Source: an uncultured Tissierellia bacterium
GTDB taxonomy: Bacteria; Bacillota; Clostridia; Tissierellales; Peptoniphilaceae
DNA: 64,000 nt
Assembly (NCBI GenBank): GCA_937923265.1
Contig: CALAJY010000026.1
Span: 1-64,000, forward strand
Direction: 5' to 3'
The notes under the pieces are model-generated. The model made no database searches, had not been told where the DNA came from, and saw only the letters and a list, made by a program, of their open reading frames with translations. Shown one piece after another: positions 25,912 to 35,029 of the stretch (position 1 is the first letter of the stretch; each line of letters opens with the position of its first letter). Position numbers and translations under genes: made by a program.

Positions 25912-26877
25912 ATGACGAAAACAAAGAAATTATTGGCGGTTCTGTGTGCTTTCGTATTCGCAATCGCTTTAACAGCTTGCGGCGAAGGTAACAAGAAGGA
26001 ATCTTCTTCCACGGCTTCCGGTTCTACCAGTGAGAGCGTAGCGGCTTCCACGGAGAGCAAGGCAAGCTCTGAGGAGAAGAAGGGAGAGGGCAAGACCGAA
26101 GCAAAGGGCGAAATCAACGTGGTATCTCGTGAGGAAGGATCCGGTACTCGTGGAGCCTTCACGGAAATCACGAAGGTTGCCGAGGGCAAGGAAGACAAGA
26201 CCTTCCAGGGAGCTACCATTGTTAACTCCACGAACGCGGTAACGACTTATGTAGCAAAGGACAAGAACTCCATCGGCTACATCTCTTTGGGCTCCTTGAA
26301 CGACACCGTTAAGGCCGCTAAGGTAGAAGGCGTGGAAGCAACGGAGGAGAACGTCGTTAATGGCTCTTACAAGGTAAAGCGTCCCTTCAACATCGCTTAC
26401 AAAGAGGATAAGTTGGATGCAACGGGAAAAGACTTCATCAACTACATCATGTCCAAAGAAGGACAGGCTTTGGCAAAGGAGAGCGATGTTATCGCTATGG
26501 ATGCAAACGCAAAGCCCTATGCAAAGAGTGGCGATGTAAAAGGAAAGATTTCCATTCAGGGATCCACTTCCGTAACGCCGTACATGGAAAAATTAATGGA
26601 AGCTTATAAGAAGGTACAGCCCGGTGTTGAGTTTAACTTTACCTCCAACGGATCCGGTGCCGGAATCAAGGCCGTCATCTCCGGAGAAGCAATGATTGGT
26701 ATGGCTTCTCGTGAGGTAAAAGACGAAGAGAAGAAAGAGGGAGTTACCCCCAAGCAGATTGCTACCGATGGTATTGCAATCATCGTTCATAAAGAGAATG
26801 CTTGTAACGACTTAACTCTGGAACAGATTAAGAATATCTTCACCGGCTCTGTCCGTGACTGGGGCGAGTTGAAGTAA
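25912..26877 (+). CDS. pstS: Phosphate-binding lipoprotein PstS, domain order permuted
   Basis: 321 aa. Lipobox LTAC (Cys near 23), Ser/Glu-rich linker, then two half-domains. The segment with SREEGSGTRGAF and VVNGSYKVKRPFNI comes first (about 66-200). The segment with QGSTSVTPYMEKLMEAY, SNGSGAGIKAV, MASREVKDEEKKEG and IFTGSVRDWGEL comes second (about 215-321). In classical PstS the second half comes first. All phosphate-contact motifs are present, so the protein should still fold as a circular permutant. Start at 25912 has GAGGAGAGGTG. First gene of the pst-pho operon, behind Pho boxes. Confidence 0.9.
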   Translation: MTKTKKLLAVLCAFVFAIALTACGEGNKKESSSTASGSTSESVAASTESKASSEEKKGEGKTEAKGEINVVSREEGSGTRGAFTEITKVAEGKEDKTFQGATIVNSTNAVTTYVAKDKNSIGYISLGSLNDTVKAAKVEGVEATEENVVNGSYKVKRPFNIAYKEDKLDATGKDFINYIMSKEGQALAKESDVIAMDANAKPYAKSGDVKGKISIQGSTSVTPYMEKLMEAYKKVQPGVEFNFTSNGSGAGIKAVISGEAMIGMASREVKDEEKKEGVTPKQIATDGIAIIVHKENACNDLTLEQIKNIFTGSVRDWGELK

Positions 26878-26891
26878 TTCGAGTTTTAGGC

Positions 26892-26925
26892 GAAATGGTC
26901 GGCGGAAGCCGACCATTTTCTTCTA
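26892..26925 (+). terminator. Partial terminator between pstS and pstC
   Basis: AAATGGTCGGC ggaa GCCGACCATTTTCTTC. A strong stem with a short imperfect T run, 15 bp after pstS; probably allows limited read-through so that PstS is made in excess of the permease. Confidence 0.8.
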
Positions 26926-26988
26926 TTAGCGAAAAATATACTGCATGATTCTTGCAGGGAAGTCTCTCATTTATGAGAAGGAGGAACT

Positions 26989-27861
26989 ATGCAAGCAAAT
27001 AAAGGGCAAGATTTCCGAGAGAAGTTTATGGAAGTTGTCTTCTTTATTGCAACGGCAACTTCTATCGTTGCAGTTGCTCTTATCTGCTGGTTCGTGTTTT
27101 CAACAGGGATTCCTACCATTCGAAAAGTCGGCTTTATGAATTTTATCTTTGGAAGCAAATGGAGTCCGAGTTCCGATATTTATGGAATCGCACCGATGAT
27201 TGTGGGAAGTATTTACGTAACGCTGGGAGCGGCCGTCATCGGAGTGCCCATTGGAATCTTTTCTGCTGTATACATGACCTTCTACTGTCCGGATCATCTG
27301 AAACGAATTCTTCAGGCGGGAATTAACCTGCTCGCCGGAATCCCTTCGGTTGTATTCGGTCTTTGGGCGTTGGAAGTGGTGGTGCCGTTCATTCGTGGTC
27401 TTGTGGGTGGCTTTGGAATGTCGATTCTGGCGGCCATGATCCTTCTGGGAATTATGATTCTGCCAACGGTCATAACCCTATCGCAGTCGGCCTTGGAATC
27501 TGTGCCGCATTTCTACTACGACGGTGCCATTGGCTTGGGAGCCACCAAGGAAAGGTCCATCTTCACCGTGGTGATCCCGGCGGCTTCGTCGGGAGTTTTG
27601 AGTTCCGCCATTATGGGAATCGGCCGGGCGATTGGTGAGACCATGGCCGTGCAGATGGTTATCGGTAACCAACCCCTGTTTCCTACCAGCCTATTTAAGG
27701 GAGGACGGACGCTGACGACGAATATCGTTACGGAGATGAGCTATGCTGGAGGGTTCCATCGGGAAGTTCTTCTGTCCACGGCCTCTGTTCTATTCGTCTT
27801 CATTTTGATCATTATCCTCCTGTTTAACTTAGTCAAGCGGGGAAGGAGGAGTGAAAAATGA
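26989..27861 (+). CDS. pstC: Phosphate ABC transporter permease PstC
   Basis: 290 aa, six membrane helices. Contains GIPSVVFGLWALEVVVPF and the EAA-type cytosolic loop GAIGLGATKERSIFTVVIPAASSG, followed by GRAIGETMAVQMVIGN, as in PstC. It forms the membrane channel with PstA. RBS AAGGAGGAAC. The pstA ATG overlaps its stop by 4 bases. Confidence 0.95.
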   Translation: MQANKGQDFREKFMEVVFFIATATSIVAVALICWFVFSTGIPTIRKVGFMNFIFGSKWSPSSDIYGIAPMIVGSIYVTLGAAVIGVPIGIFSAVYMTFYCPDHLKRILQAGINLLAGIPSVVFGLWALEVVVPFIRGLVGGFGMSILAAMILLGIMILPTVITLSQSALESVPHFYYDGAIGLGATKERSIFTVVIPAASSGVLSSAIMGIGRAIGETMAVQMVIGNQPLFPTSLFKGGRTLTTNIVTEMSYAGGFHREVLLSTASVLFVFILIIILLFNLVKRGRRSEK

Positions 27862-28748
27862 CCGAACATAAGAAGTCAAACGGTGCTGCTGTGGCAAAAA
27901 GAAAAGTCTCGGGAGGCAAGAGAGGGGCCAGCAGCATCATCCTATCGATCCTGGTCCACTTTTCCATCTTTTTCACCTTCCTGATGTTGCTTCTGGTAAT
28001 CGGCCAGGTATGCTTAAAGGGAATTCCGAACTTAACCCCGGATGTCTTTAATCCGAAGTGGACCACGGACAACCAGTCCATGGTTCCGGCGATGGTGAAT
28101 ACCCTGGAATTGATCCTCATCACGCTCTTACTCTGCGTGCCGATTGGGGTTGCCACGGCCATCTATATGGTGGAATATGCGCATCCGGAGAGCAAGTTTG
28201 TGAGAGTCGTCCGTGTCATGACCGAGACCTTACAGGGAATTCCTTCCATCATCTACGGTCTGTTTGGATTGATTTTCTTTTCGAACACGCTGGGCTGGGG
28301 AAACTCGATCATGTCCGGAGCCCTGACCATGGTGCTGATGTGCTTGCCCTTGATCATCCGAGCCACCGAAGAGTCCCTGCTGTCGGTTCCGAATTCTTTG
28401 CGAGAAGCAAGCTATGGGCTGGGAGCAAGAAAACTGCGCACCATCTTTCGCGTGGTTCTGCCGGCAGCCGCCATGGGTATTTTTTCGGGAATCATCCTTG
28501 CCATCGGACGTATCGTCGGTGAGACGGCGGCCCTGATTTACACGGCGGGATCCATGTCTCAATATGCAGGCCCCTTTAACAATGGCCGTACGCTGGCGAT
28601 TCACATGTACCTCTTGTCTACGGAGGGAATTTTCAACGACCAGGCATGGGCGACAGCCTTTATTCTGTTAGTCGTCGTATTCCTGATTAATGCGCTTTCC
28701 ACCTATATGGAAAAAACTTTGAAGAACAAGGAGGAGGGAAATGAGTAA
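27858..28748 (+). CDS. pstA: Phosphate ABC transporter permease PstA
   Basis: 296 aa, six membrane helices after a basic 35-residue cytosolic start. Motifs [15 protein letters not shown] and [25 protein letters not shown] then [15 protein letters not shown] identify PstA. Pairs with PstC. Overlaps pstC by 4 bases and pstB by 8 bases, indicating tight translational coupling. Confidence 0.95.
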   Translation: MTEHKKSNGAAVAKRKVSGGKRGASSIILSILVHFSIFFTFLMLLLVIGQVCLKGIPNLTPDVFNPKWTTDNQSMVPAMVNTLELILITLLLCVPIGVATAIYMVEYAHPESKFVRVVRVMTETLQGIPSIIYGLFGLIFFSNTLGWGNSIMSGALTMVLMCLPLIIRATEESLLSVPNSLREASYGLGARKLRTIFRVVLPAAAMGIFSGIILAIGRIVGETAALIYTAGSMSQYAGPFNNGRTLAIHMYLLSTEGIFNDQAWATAFILLVVVFLINALSTYMEKTLKNKEEGNE

Positions 28749-29490
28749 GCTGAAAATAAGCGATTTTCATTGCTATTACTCCGATTTTGAAGCAATTAAG
28801 GGGGTATCTATGGACATAGAGGCCAATGAGATTACGGCCTTTATCGGACCTTCCGGTTGCGGGAAATCGACGCTTTTAAAATCGATTAATCGTATGAATG
28901 ATCTGGTGCGAGGCTTCCACACGAAGGGAGAAATGACCCTGGATGGCACCAACATTTATACGGAAGCGGATGTCTATGATTTGCGGAAGCGGGTGGGCAT
29001 GGTTTTCCAACAGCCGAATCCCTTCCCCAAGAGTATCTATGATAATGTTGCCTATGGCCCGAGAACCCACGGAGTTCACGGGAAGAAGGAGTTGGACCAG
29101 ATCGTAGAGGAGTCGCTCAAGCAGGCGGCGATTTGGGACGAGGTCAAAGATGACCTGAATAAGTCGGCACTTTCCCTCTCCGGTGGCCAGGCACAGCGTA
29201 TCTGTATTGCGCGCTGTCTCGCGGTAAAACCCGAGGTGATTCTCCTGGATGAGCCGACCTCGGCTCTGGACCCGATTTCCACGACGAAAATCGAGGATCT
29301 ATTGTTTGATTTGAAAAAAGAATATACCATCGTCATCGTCACGCATAACATGCAACAAGCGACGCGTGTATCGGATAAGACCGGCTTCTTCTACTTGGGA
29401 GATTTGGTTGAATTTGGCGAGACGGACCAGATCTTCTCCAAGCCGGCGGATGAGAGAACCGATCGGTATGTTACCGGTCGTTTCGGTTGA
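28741..29490 (+). CDS. pstB: Phosphate ABC transporter ATP-binding protein PstB
   Basis: 249 aa. Walker [10 protein letters not shown] (about 36-44), Q loop [13 protein letters not shown] signature LSGGQAQRI, Walker [12 protein letters not shown], and switch VTHNMQQA. The NRMNDLV segment after Walker A is specific to PstB. Energises PstCA. RBS AGGAGGGAA lies inside pstA. Confidence 0.97.
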   Translation: MSKLKISDFHCYYSDFEAIKGVSMDIEANEITAFIGPSGCGKSTLLKSINRMNDLVRGFHTKGEMTLDGTNIYTEADVYDLRKRVGMVFQQPNPFPKSIYDNVAYGPRTHGVHGKKELDQIVEESLKQAAIWDEVKDDLNKSALSLSGGQAQRICIARCLAVKPEVILLDEPTSALDPISTTKIEDLLFDLKKEYTIVIVTHNMQQATRVSDKTGFFYLGDLVEFGETDQIFSKPADERTDRYVTGRFG

Positions 29491-29511
29491 TTTCGTGGAA
29501 GGAGAACTACT

Positions 29512-30165
29512 ATGAGAAATGAATTCGAACGGGAGTTGGAGGAGCTCAATGCAAATCTGACGAAGATGGCAGAGCTGTGCAGCGAGTCGGTGCAGAAATC
29601 GATTCGGGCACTGCAAGGACAAGATAAGGAATCTGCGGAAGAGGTCAGGAAGACGGAGACAAGCATTAACGACGTGGACTCTCTCATCGAACAGCAGTGC
29701 ATCTACCTGATCTTGAAACAGCAACCCGTCGCTTCGGATCTTCGGTTTGTCTCTGCAGCGCTTCGTATGAGCACAGATTTGGAGCGGATTGGCGATCAGG
29801 CGGACGACATCAGCTCGCTTGCTTTGCAGATGATGGAACTGGGCTACAAAAAAAGAGATTTGGGCAGCCTGGTGGAGATGGCAGAGGTGACCTCCAAGAT
29901 GATGGTGGATTCGGTGCAGGCATTCTTCAGCGGCGATAGCGATTTGGCGAGAGAGGCGGCCGAACGAGATGATCGGGTGGACGAACTCTTCGTGAAGGTT
30001 CGTGATGAGCTCGTGGAGGAGATTCGTGCCAACACGCTCCCCGCAAACCACATCATTGACGAGTTGATGGTGGCCAAATACCTGGAACGAATCGGCGACC
30101 ACGCCCAGAATATCGGAGAGGCTGTCGTATACTCCATTACCGGTGAGGTTTTAAAGTTGCAATAA
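29512..30165 (+). CDS. phoU: Phosphate signalling complex protein PhoU
   Basis: 217 aa, all-helical with two PhoU repeats; each carries the metal-cluster motif ERIGDQADDI (about 83-92) and ERIGDHAQNIGE (about 191-202). Links PstSCAB to the kinase PhoR and dampens phosphate uptake. RBS GGAAGGAGAAC. Lies 21 bp after pstB. Confidence 0.96.
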   Translation: MRNEFERELEELNANLTKMAELCSESVQKSIRALQGQDKESAEEVRKTETSINDVDSLIEQQCIYLILKQQPVASDLRFVSAALRMSTDLERIGDQADDISSLALQMMELGYKKRDLGSLVEMAEVTSKMMVDSVQAFFSGDSDLAREAAERDDRVDELFVKVRDELVEEIRANTLPANHIIDELMVAKYLERIGDHAQNIGEAVVYSITGEVLKLQ

Positions 30166-30208
30166 GTCACTTTTATGCATGGAGGATCAGAAGGGGAAAG
30201 GAGAATCC

Positions 30209-30886
30209 ATGAAAGAGGTCTATATTGTTGAGGACGATCGTAATATACGAGAACTTATCGTGTATGCCTTAAACAATAACGGGTTTCATGCTACGGGATT
30301 TGCGGATGCCAAGGGGCTCTACCGAGCACTCGAGGAAGGGATCCCCAGCCTTGTCATTCTGGACATCATGCTGGAAGGCGAGGATGGCTATCAGATTCTG
30401 AGCAAGCTGAAAACGCGACATGAAACAAAGGAAACGCCAGTGATTATGCTCACGGCAAAAACCAGTGAGTATGATAAGGTGAGGGGTTTGGATATGGGTG
30501 CCGATGATTACGTAACCAAACCCTTCGGGGTCATGGAACTCATCAGTCGAATCAAAGCCATACTCCGTAGAACGGGGGAACCCGACCAGGCGGAATGCCT
30601 GACCTTTGATGGCATTACCATGGACTTGGATAAGCGAAAGGTATATATTGGCAATAGCGTGATTGAGCTCACCTACAAGGAATTTGAGTTGCTCTATTAT
30701 CTGATGCTAAATCCCGATATCGTCTTGTCCCGAGATCAGCTCATGAACGAGATCTGGGGCTATGAGTATGCGGGAGCGACCCGAACGGTAGATGTGCACA
30801 TTCGTACCTTGCGGCAGAAGCTGAAGGAAAAAGGAAAGCTGATTAAGACCGTTCGAAATGTTGGATACAAATTGGGGAGTGTGTAA
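30209..30886 (+). CDS. phoB: Phosphate-regulon response regulator (PhoB/PhoP type)
   Basis: 225 aa. Receiver domain with acidic pocket E8-D9-D10, phosphoacceptor D52 (LVILDIMLEG) and switch Lys (VTKPFG), then an OmpR-type winged-helix DNA-binding domain ending RTLRQKLKEKGKLIKTVRNVGYKLG. The start at 30209 follows AAAGGAG; an upstream frame of 10 extra codons overlaps this site. It probably binds the Pho boxes at 25817-25856. Overlaps phoR by one base. Confidence 0.93.
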   Translation: MKEVYIVEDDRNIRELIVYALNNNGFHATGFADAKGLYRALEEGIPSLVILDIMLEGEDGYQILSKLKTRHETKETPVIMLTAKTSEYDKVRGLDMGADDYVTKPFGVMELISRIKAILRRTGEPDQAECLTFDGITMDLDKRKVYIGNSVIELTYKEFELLYYLMLNPDIVLSRDQLMNEIWGYEYAGATRTVDVHIRTLRQKLKEKGKLIKTVRNVGYKLGSV

Positions 30887-31950
30887 TGTCAAAAATTAAT
30901 CGGCGCGTTTTCGCCGGCTGTCTGGCGGTGGCGGTTCTTGCCATCCCGGTCTTTGGGCTCATTTTGCCCTATTTTCTTTCCCACCCTGACCAGGGGGGCA
31001 TAGTCTCCGGATGCTTGTTGTCCGGAGTCTTTTTGTGTGTGTTGGCCATCGGCGTATCGGTTTTGGTCTGTCGGTCGGTGAAGGAGAATGGCGCCCATTC
31101 TTTGAAAAATCTTCTGAATTACCTGGACCATATCCTCCGCGGGAAATTCATGGAAGAGGAGGAGGAGAAACGACTGGATGAAGAGCTGACCAACCTGTTG
31201 GGCAGTGAAGAGCAGCGGATGCTTTTCAAGGATGAGCTGCGAAAAATCAGCGAAAATGAGACCATGCGCCGGCAGTTTTCTGCCAATGTGAGTCATGAAC
31301 TGAAGAGCCCCCTGACCTCCATCAACGGCTATGCGGAAATGATTGAAAGCGGCATGGTCCCCTTGGAGGACAGTCAGCATTTTGCGGGCATCATCCATCG
31401 AGAAGGTGTCCGACTTTTGAACATGATCAATGAGATCATTCAGCTGTCCAAGATTGACACGGGTTATAGCGACTATGACCGGCGGGAGTGGTTCAATCTT
31501 AAGGAAGTGGTGGAAAAGCAGGTGGAGGTGCACCTGCCCTTTGCGCGCCCCCGGGGGGTTGACTTCATTGTCCAGGGGGATAAGGGGAGACTGTGGGGAA
31601 ATCAGCGCCTTCTTACCGATGTGGTATCCAATTTGCTCAGTAATGCGATAAAATACTCTAAAGCCGAGGGGGGACATGTGAAGATTGAGACGATTTCGAA
31701 TCGGGAAACGGTCACCCTTTTGGTGGAAGATAATGGCATTGGCATTGCACCAGAGGACCAGGAGCGAATCTTTGAACGATTTTATGTGGTCGATAAGGCA
31801 AGAACACGAAGTTCCGGGACGGGTCTGGGACTTTCTCTGGTTAAGCATACGGTGTTGCTCCATGGGGGTGAGTTGCACCTGAAAAGCAAGCTGGGGGAAG
31901 GATCCTGCTTTGAGATCATTCTTCCGAAGGAGGGCACCCCAGAGGTCTAG
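30886..31950 (+). CDS. phoR: Phosphate-regulon sensor histidine kinase (PhoR type), compact
   Basis: 354 aa. Two membrane helices (about 8-28 and 39-60) separated by a loop of only about 10 residues, then a short linker, HisKA with FSANVSHELKSPLTSINGYAEMI (phospho-His about 141), and HATPase with N box NLLSNAIKYS, G1 VEDNGIGI, and G2 GTGLGLSLVK. Most Firmicutes PhoR proteins have an extracellular domain and PAS; both are missing, so phosphate sensing presumably goes through PstSCAB-PhoU. Confidence 0.9.
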   Translation: MSKINRRVFAGCLAVAVLAIPVFGLILPYFLSHPDQGGIVSGCLLSGVFLCVLAIGVSVLVCRSVKENGAHSLKNLLNYLDHILRGKFMEEEEEKRLDEELTNLLGSEEQRMLFKDELRKISENETMRRQFSANVSHELKSPLTSINGYAEMIESGMVPLEDSQHFAGIIHREGVRLLNMINEIIQLSKIDTGYSDYDRREWFNLKEVVEKQVEVHLPFARPRGVDFIVQGDKGRLWGNQRLLTDVVSNLLSNAIKYSKAEGGHVKIETISNRETVTLLVEDNGIGIAPEDQERIFERFYVVDKARTRSSGTGLGLSLVKHTVLLHGGELHLKSKLGEGSCFEIILPKEGTPEV

Positions 31951-31959
31951 GAGGATATC

Positions 31960-32439
31960 ATGGCAAGTATTTCATTGGTAAGGATTGATAACAAGCTGGT
32001 CCACAGCCAGGTAACCCTGCAGTGGAACAGCCAGTTACAGTGCAGTCGAATTTTAGTTGCAAATCGGGAGTTGGCCGCCAATAAACTGAGGCAGGGTTTG
32101 ATGACCATGACCGGCGGTGCGGGTGTCAACGTTGACTTTGTGAACCCCGAAGAGGCCGTGGCCTTCTTTCGCAAGCTCGATGTTTCGGAGAAGGTGATGA
32201 TCCTGGTGGCAAACCCGCAGGATGCCCTGCTTCTTCTTCAGGGAGGACTCCCGGCAAAGAAGATCAATGTGGGAAATCTTCCCCAGGGACCGGGAAGGGA
32301 TCGGGTCGCCTCCTTTGTCTGTGTCGATGAAAAGGACCGGACGGCCTTTCGAGCGATTCGGGACCTGGGAGTGGAACTGCAGATTCAACAGGTTCCCAGC
32401 ACCAATGTTGAGGATAACCGGGGACTCTTTGAGGAGTAG
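31960..32439 (+). CDS. PTS mannose/sorbose-family EIIB-like protein
   Basis: 159 aa, complete IIB domain of the mannose (PTS splinter) family. Conserved start ISLVRIDNKLVHSQV with the phospho-acceptor His15. The usual RIDDRLIHGQV motif is slightly altered (NK, S). No IIA, IIC or IID gene is near. Ten bp after phoR with RBS TAGGAGGATATC and before nagA, so likely cotranscribed. It may serve an amino-sugar PTS encoded elsewhere or act as a regulatory phosphocarrier. Confidence 0.85.
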   Translation: MASISLVRIDNKLVHSQVTLQWNSQLQCSRILVANRELAANKLRQGLMTMTGGAGVNVDFVNPEEAVAFFRKLDVSEKVMILVANPQDALLLLQGGLPAKKINVGNLPQGPGRDRVASFVCVDEKDRTAFRAIRDLGVELQIQQVPSTNVEDNRGLFEE

Positions 32440-32487
32440 GAACCGTCCCTGCTCGACTTGTCGAAAATTCAGATCTAGGAGGAAACC

Positions 32488-33639
32488 TTGCACTACTACG
32501 TACATGCCCAGCACTTTGTGCTAAAGGACCAAAAACAAGAAGGGGGTTATCTGGAAATTCAAGATGGCCGTTTTCAAGGTTACCAAGAGGAGCGACCACA
32601 AGAGGGGACGATTCTGGACTTTGCCTATTCCTGGGTGGCGGCGGGCTTGGTGGACACCCATATCCACGGCTATCGGGATCATGATGTGATGGATGCGGAT
32701 CCGGAAGGCTTGCGAGAGATTTCAAGGGGCATCGTGGAGAATGGAGTTTGTTCCTACCTGCCAACCACCCTGACCGCCTCTGTGGACCAGCTGAACAAGG
32801 TCTGTGCCATGATCGGTGAGGCCGAGGATCCCGAGGATGGGGCCAAGATTCAGGGTGCTTTCCTGGAAGGACCCTTTTTCACGGAAAAGCATAAAGGCGC
32901 CCAGAATTCCGATTACTTTATGGACCCCTCGGTGGAGGTTTTTCATCATTGGAACGAGCTTGCGAAGGGAAGAATACGAAAGATTGCCATCGCCCCCGAG
33001 CGCCGGGGAGCGGAGGAGTTTATTCGCACCCTCACGGCGGAGGGAGTCCATGTTGCCCTGGGCCATGGAGATGCGGACTATGATACCGCACGAGCCTGCG
33101 TGGAAGCGGGAGCGGATATCTTTGTCCACTGCTACAACGGAATGAGTGGTCTTCACCATCGAAATCCGGGAATGGTGGGATGTTGCCTGACATCTCCGGA
33201 AACGGTGGCGGAATTGATTTGCGACGGTCACCATGTCCATCCCAAGGCCGTGGACATCGTGGTGAAGAGCAAGGGTCCGAACCATTGTGCCCTGATCACG
33301 GACTGCATGCGAGCGGGTGGCATGCCCGATGGCCACTATCATCTGGGGGAATTGCCGGTGATTGTGAGCGAGGGGACGGCCCGCCTGGAAGAGGGAGGAA
33401 ACTTGGCCGGCTCCATTCTGCGCTTGAAGGACGGGGTGAAAAATGTCGTAAAGTGGGATGTTGCCGATGTGGAACAGGCCCTCAGAATGGCCAGTGAAGT
33501 TCCCGCAAGGAGCGTGGGCATTGATGACGTGTGTGGTTCCATTGCTCCGGGACGGGCGGCGGATTTTATCGTTCTTTCCCCCGAGCTGGAATTAGAAAAG
33601 ACCTTCCTCAATGGCAAGGAAGTCTATTCTGCCAGGTAA
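32488..33639 (+). CDS. nagA: N-acetylglucosamine-6-phosphate deacetylase
   Basis: 383 aa amidohydrolase. HxH metal motif DTHIHGYRDHDVMD (H58, H60), Glu ligand in FLEGPFF, His ligands in ALGHGDAD and FVHCYNGM, HHRNPG loop, and catalytic Asp in LITDCMRAGG. Converts GlcNAc-6-P to GlcN-6-P during uptake or cell-wall recycling. Starts with TTG behind TAGGAGGAAACC. End of the transcription unit that begins at pstS. nagB is not in the window. Confidence 0.92.
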   Translation: MHYYVHAQHFVLKDQKQEGGYLEIQDGRFQGYQEERPQEGTILDFAYSWVAAGLVDTHIHGYRDHDVMDADPEGLREISRGIVENGVCSYLPTTLTASVDQLNKVCAMIGEAEDPEDGAKIQGAFLEGPFFTEKHKGAQNSDYFMDPSVEVFHHWNELAKGRIRKIAIAPERRGAEEFIRTLTAEGVHVALGHGDADYDTARACVEAGADIFVHCYNGMSGLHHRNPGMVGCCLTSPETVAELICDGHHVHPKAVDIVVKSKGPNHCALITDCMRAGGMPDGHYHLGELPVIVSEGTARLEEGGNLAGSILRLKDGVKNVVKWDVADVEQALRMASEVPARSVGIDDVCGSIAPGRAADFIVLSPELELEKTFLNGKEVYSAR

Positions 33640-33662
33640 GCCTCTTTCTTACCGGAAAAAAC

Positions 33663-33698
33663 AAAAATCCCTCGGAGCCTCGCTCCGAGGGATTTTTC
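33663..33698. terminator. Bidirectional intrinsic terminator
   Basis: AAAAATCCCTCGGAGC ctc GCTCCGAGGGATTTTT. Ends the pst-nagA operon and the convergent M29 peptidase gene. Confidence 0.96.
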
Positions 33699-33706
33699 GT
33701 AACCGA

Positions 33707-34936
33707 TTAAAAGGCAAAATTACCATCCTTGAAGACGGCGACCTTACTGCCATCTTGTTTGGTCCCGATGATCGAGAGGTCTTTGGATCCGACCATGAAG
33801 TCCTCATGGACAAGGGCACTGTTTCCGCCTTCCTTCTTCAGCTCCTCCTCACTGAGCTCGGTTCCCCTCTCCAAAGTGGTGGGATAACAAGCACCAAAGG
33901 CAAAGTGGCAGGAGGCGTTCTCGTCGAACAGGGTGTTGTAGAAGAGCAGATTGGATCGGGAGATCGGGGAGTCATAGGGGACCAGGGCGATTTCTCCCAG
34001 ATGACGGGCATTTTCGTCTTCCTCCAACAGAGCCTTCAGGGCGGCGGCTCCCTTTTTGGCGGAGAAGTCCACGACCTTCCCATTCTCAAAGTGGAGAACG
34101 AAGCCGTCAATGATTTGACCGTTGTAGGCCAAGGGCTTGGTGGCGACCAGGGTTCCGTCCACCCCCTCCCGATGGGGAGCGGTGAACACTTCCTCGGTGG
34201 GAATGTTGGGCAGGAAGGTCGTTCCCTTCTTATTATCCGAGGTGGCTGCCAGCCAGATGTGGCGGTCCGGCAAGCGCACTTCCAGGTCGGTGCCGTTGGA
34301 AGAGGAATAATGGACCGATTGGAAATGGTACTCATTGAGGAGGGCGGCTCGATGGGAGAGGCGGTCAATGTGCTCCTTCCATGCCCGGACCGGATCCTTC
34401 TCGTTCATCCGGGTGACCTCCAGGATTTTTTTCCAGAGTTTGTTCACGGCTTCTTCCTCATCTTCGATGTCCGGGTAGACCTTCCTTGCCCAGGCCGCAT
34501 TGGGGAGGGCGACCACACACCAGGAGTTTTCATCGTTCATGGTGTAGTGGTCCAGGTCGGACAGCTTTTGATTATTGGCCTTGGAAGCCGCTGAGATTTT
34601 CACGGGGTCGATTCCCTGCAGGAGGGAAGGATCCGAGGAGGAAACGGAGATCACGTTGACCCCCTTCTCGTAATAGTATTTCAGGCGGTCATGAACCCAG
34701 TCGGGGATCTGCTCAAAGGTTTCCAGGGGCTCATGTTCATATTTCATCCGGGTGAGGCAGTCGTCCCTCCAGTTCATGACCACCTCGCTGGCCCCTCTCT
34801 CATAGGCAAAGCGGTGCAGAAGGCGTGCAAATTCAATGTGTTCGATGGGACAGGAGATCATGACGGGATCTCCTTTTTGTACATTAACGCCCACTTCAAT
34901 CACCAGCCGGGCGTAACTTTCTAAACGTTTATCCAT
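33707..34936 (-). CDS. M29-family aminopeptidase (AmpS/PepS type)
   Basis: 409 aa. Family motifs: start RLESYARLVIEVGVNVQKGD, NIPTEEVFTAPHREGVDGT (metal-ligand Glu), GEIALVPYDSPISRSNLLFYNTLFDENASCH split across about 320-348 (Glu and His ligands), and HEDFMVGSKDLSI near the C-terminus (His and Asp ligands). Metal-dependent removal of N-terminal residues from peptides in the cytosol. RBS GGAAAGGAGTAGCT. Divergent from pepF; the two may share a control region. Confidence 0.93.
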   Translation of the reverse strand: MDKRLESYARLVIEVGVNVQKGDPVMISCPIEHIEFARLLHRFAYERGASEVVMNWRDDCLTRMKYEHEPLETFEQIPDWVHDRLKYYYEKGVNVISVSSSDPSLLQGIDPVKISAASKANNQKLSDLDHYTMNDENSWCVVALPNAAWARKVYPDIEDEEEAVNKLWKKILEVTRMNEKDPVRAWKEHIDRLSHRAALLNEYHFQSVHYSSSNGTDLEVRLPDRHIWLAATSDNKKGTTFLPNIPTEEVFTAPHREGVDGTLVATKPLAYNGQIIDGFVLHFENGKVVDFSAKKGAAALKALLEEDENARHLGEIALVPYDSPISRSNLLFYNTLFDENASCHFAFGACYPTTLERGTELSEEELKKEGGNSALVHEDFMVGSKDLSIIGTKQDGSKVAVFKDGNFAF

Positions 34937-35029
34937 AGCTACTCCTTTCCTTTTTAAATAGTGTATACTGAAACTGTTTGAAAGAAAAAGAATTGATCAA
35001 AAAACGGTAAAAATTTGGAAGGAGGAAGC

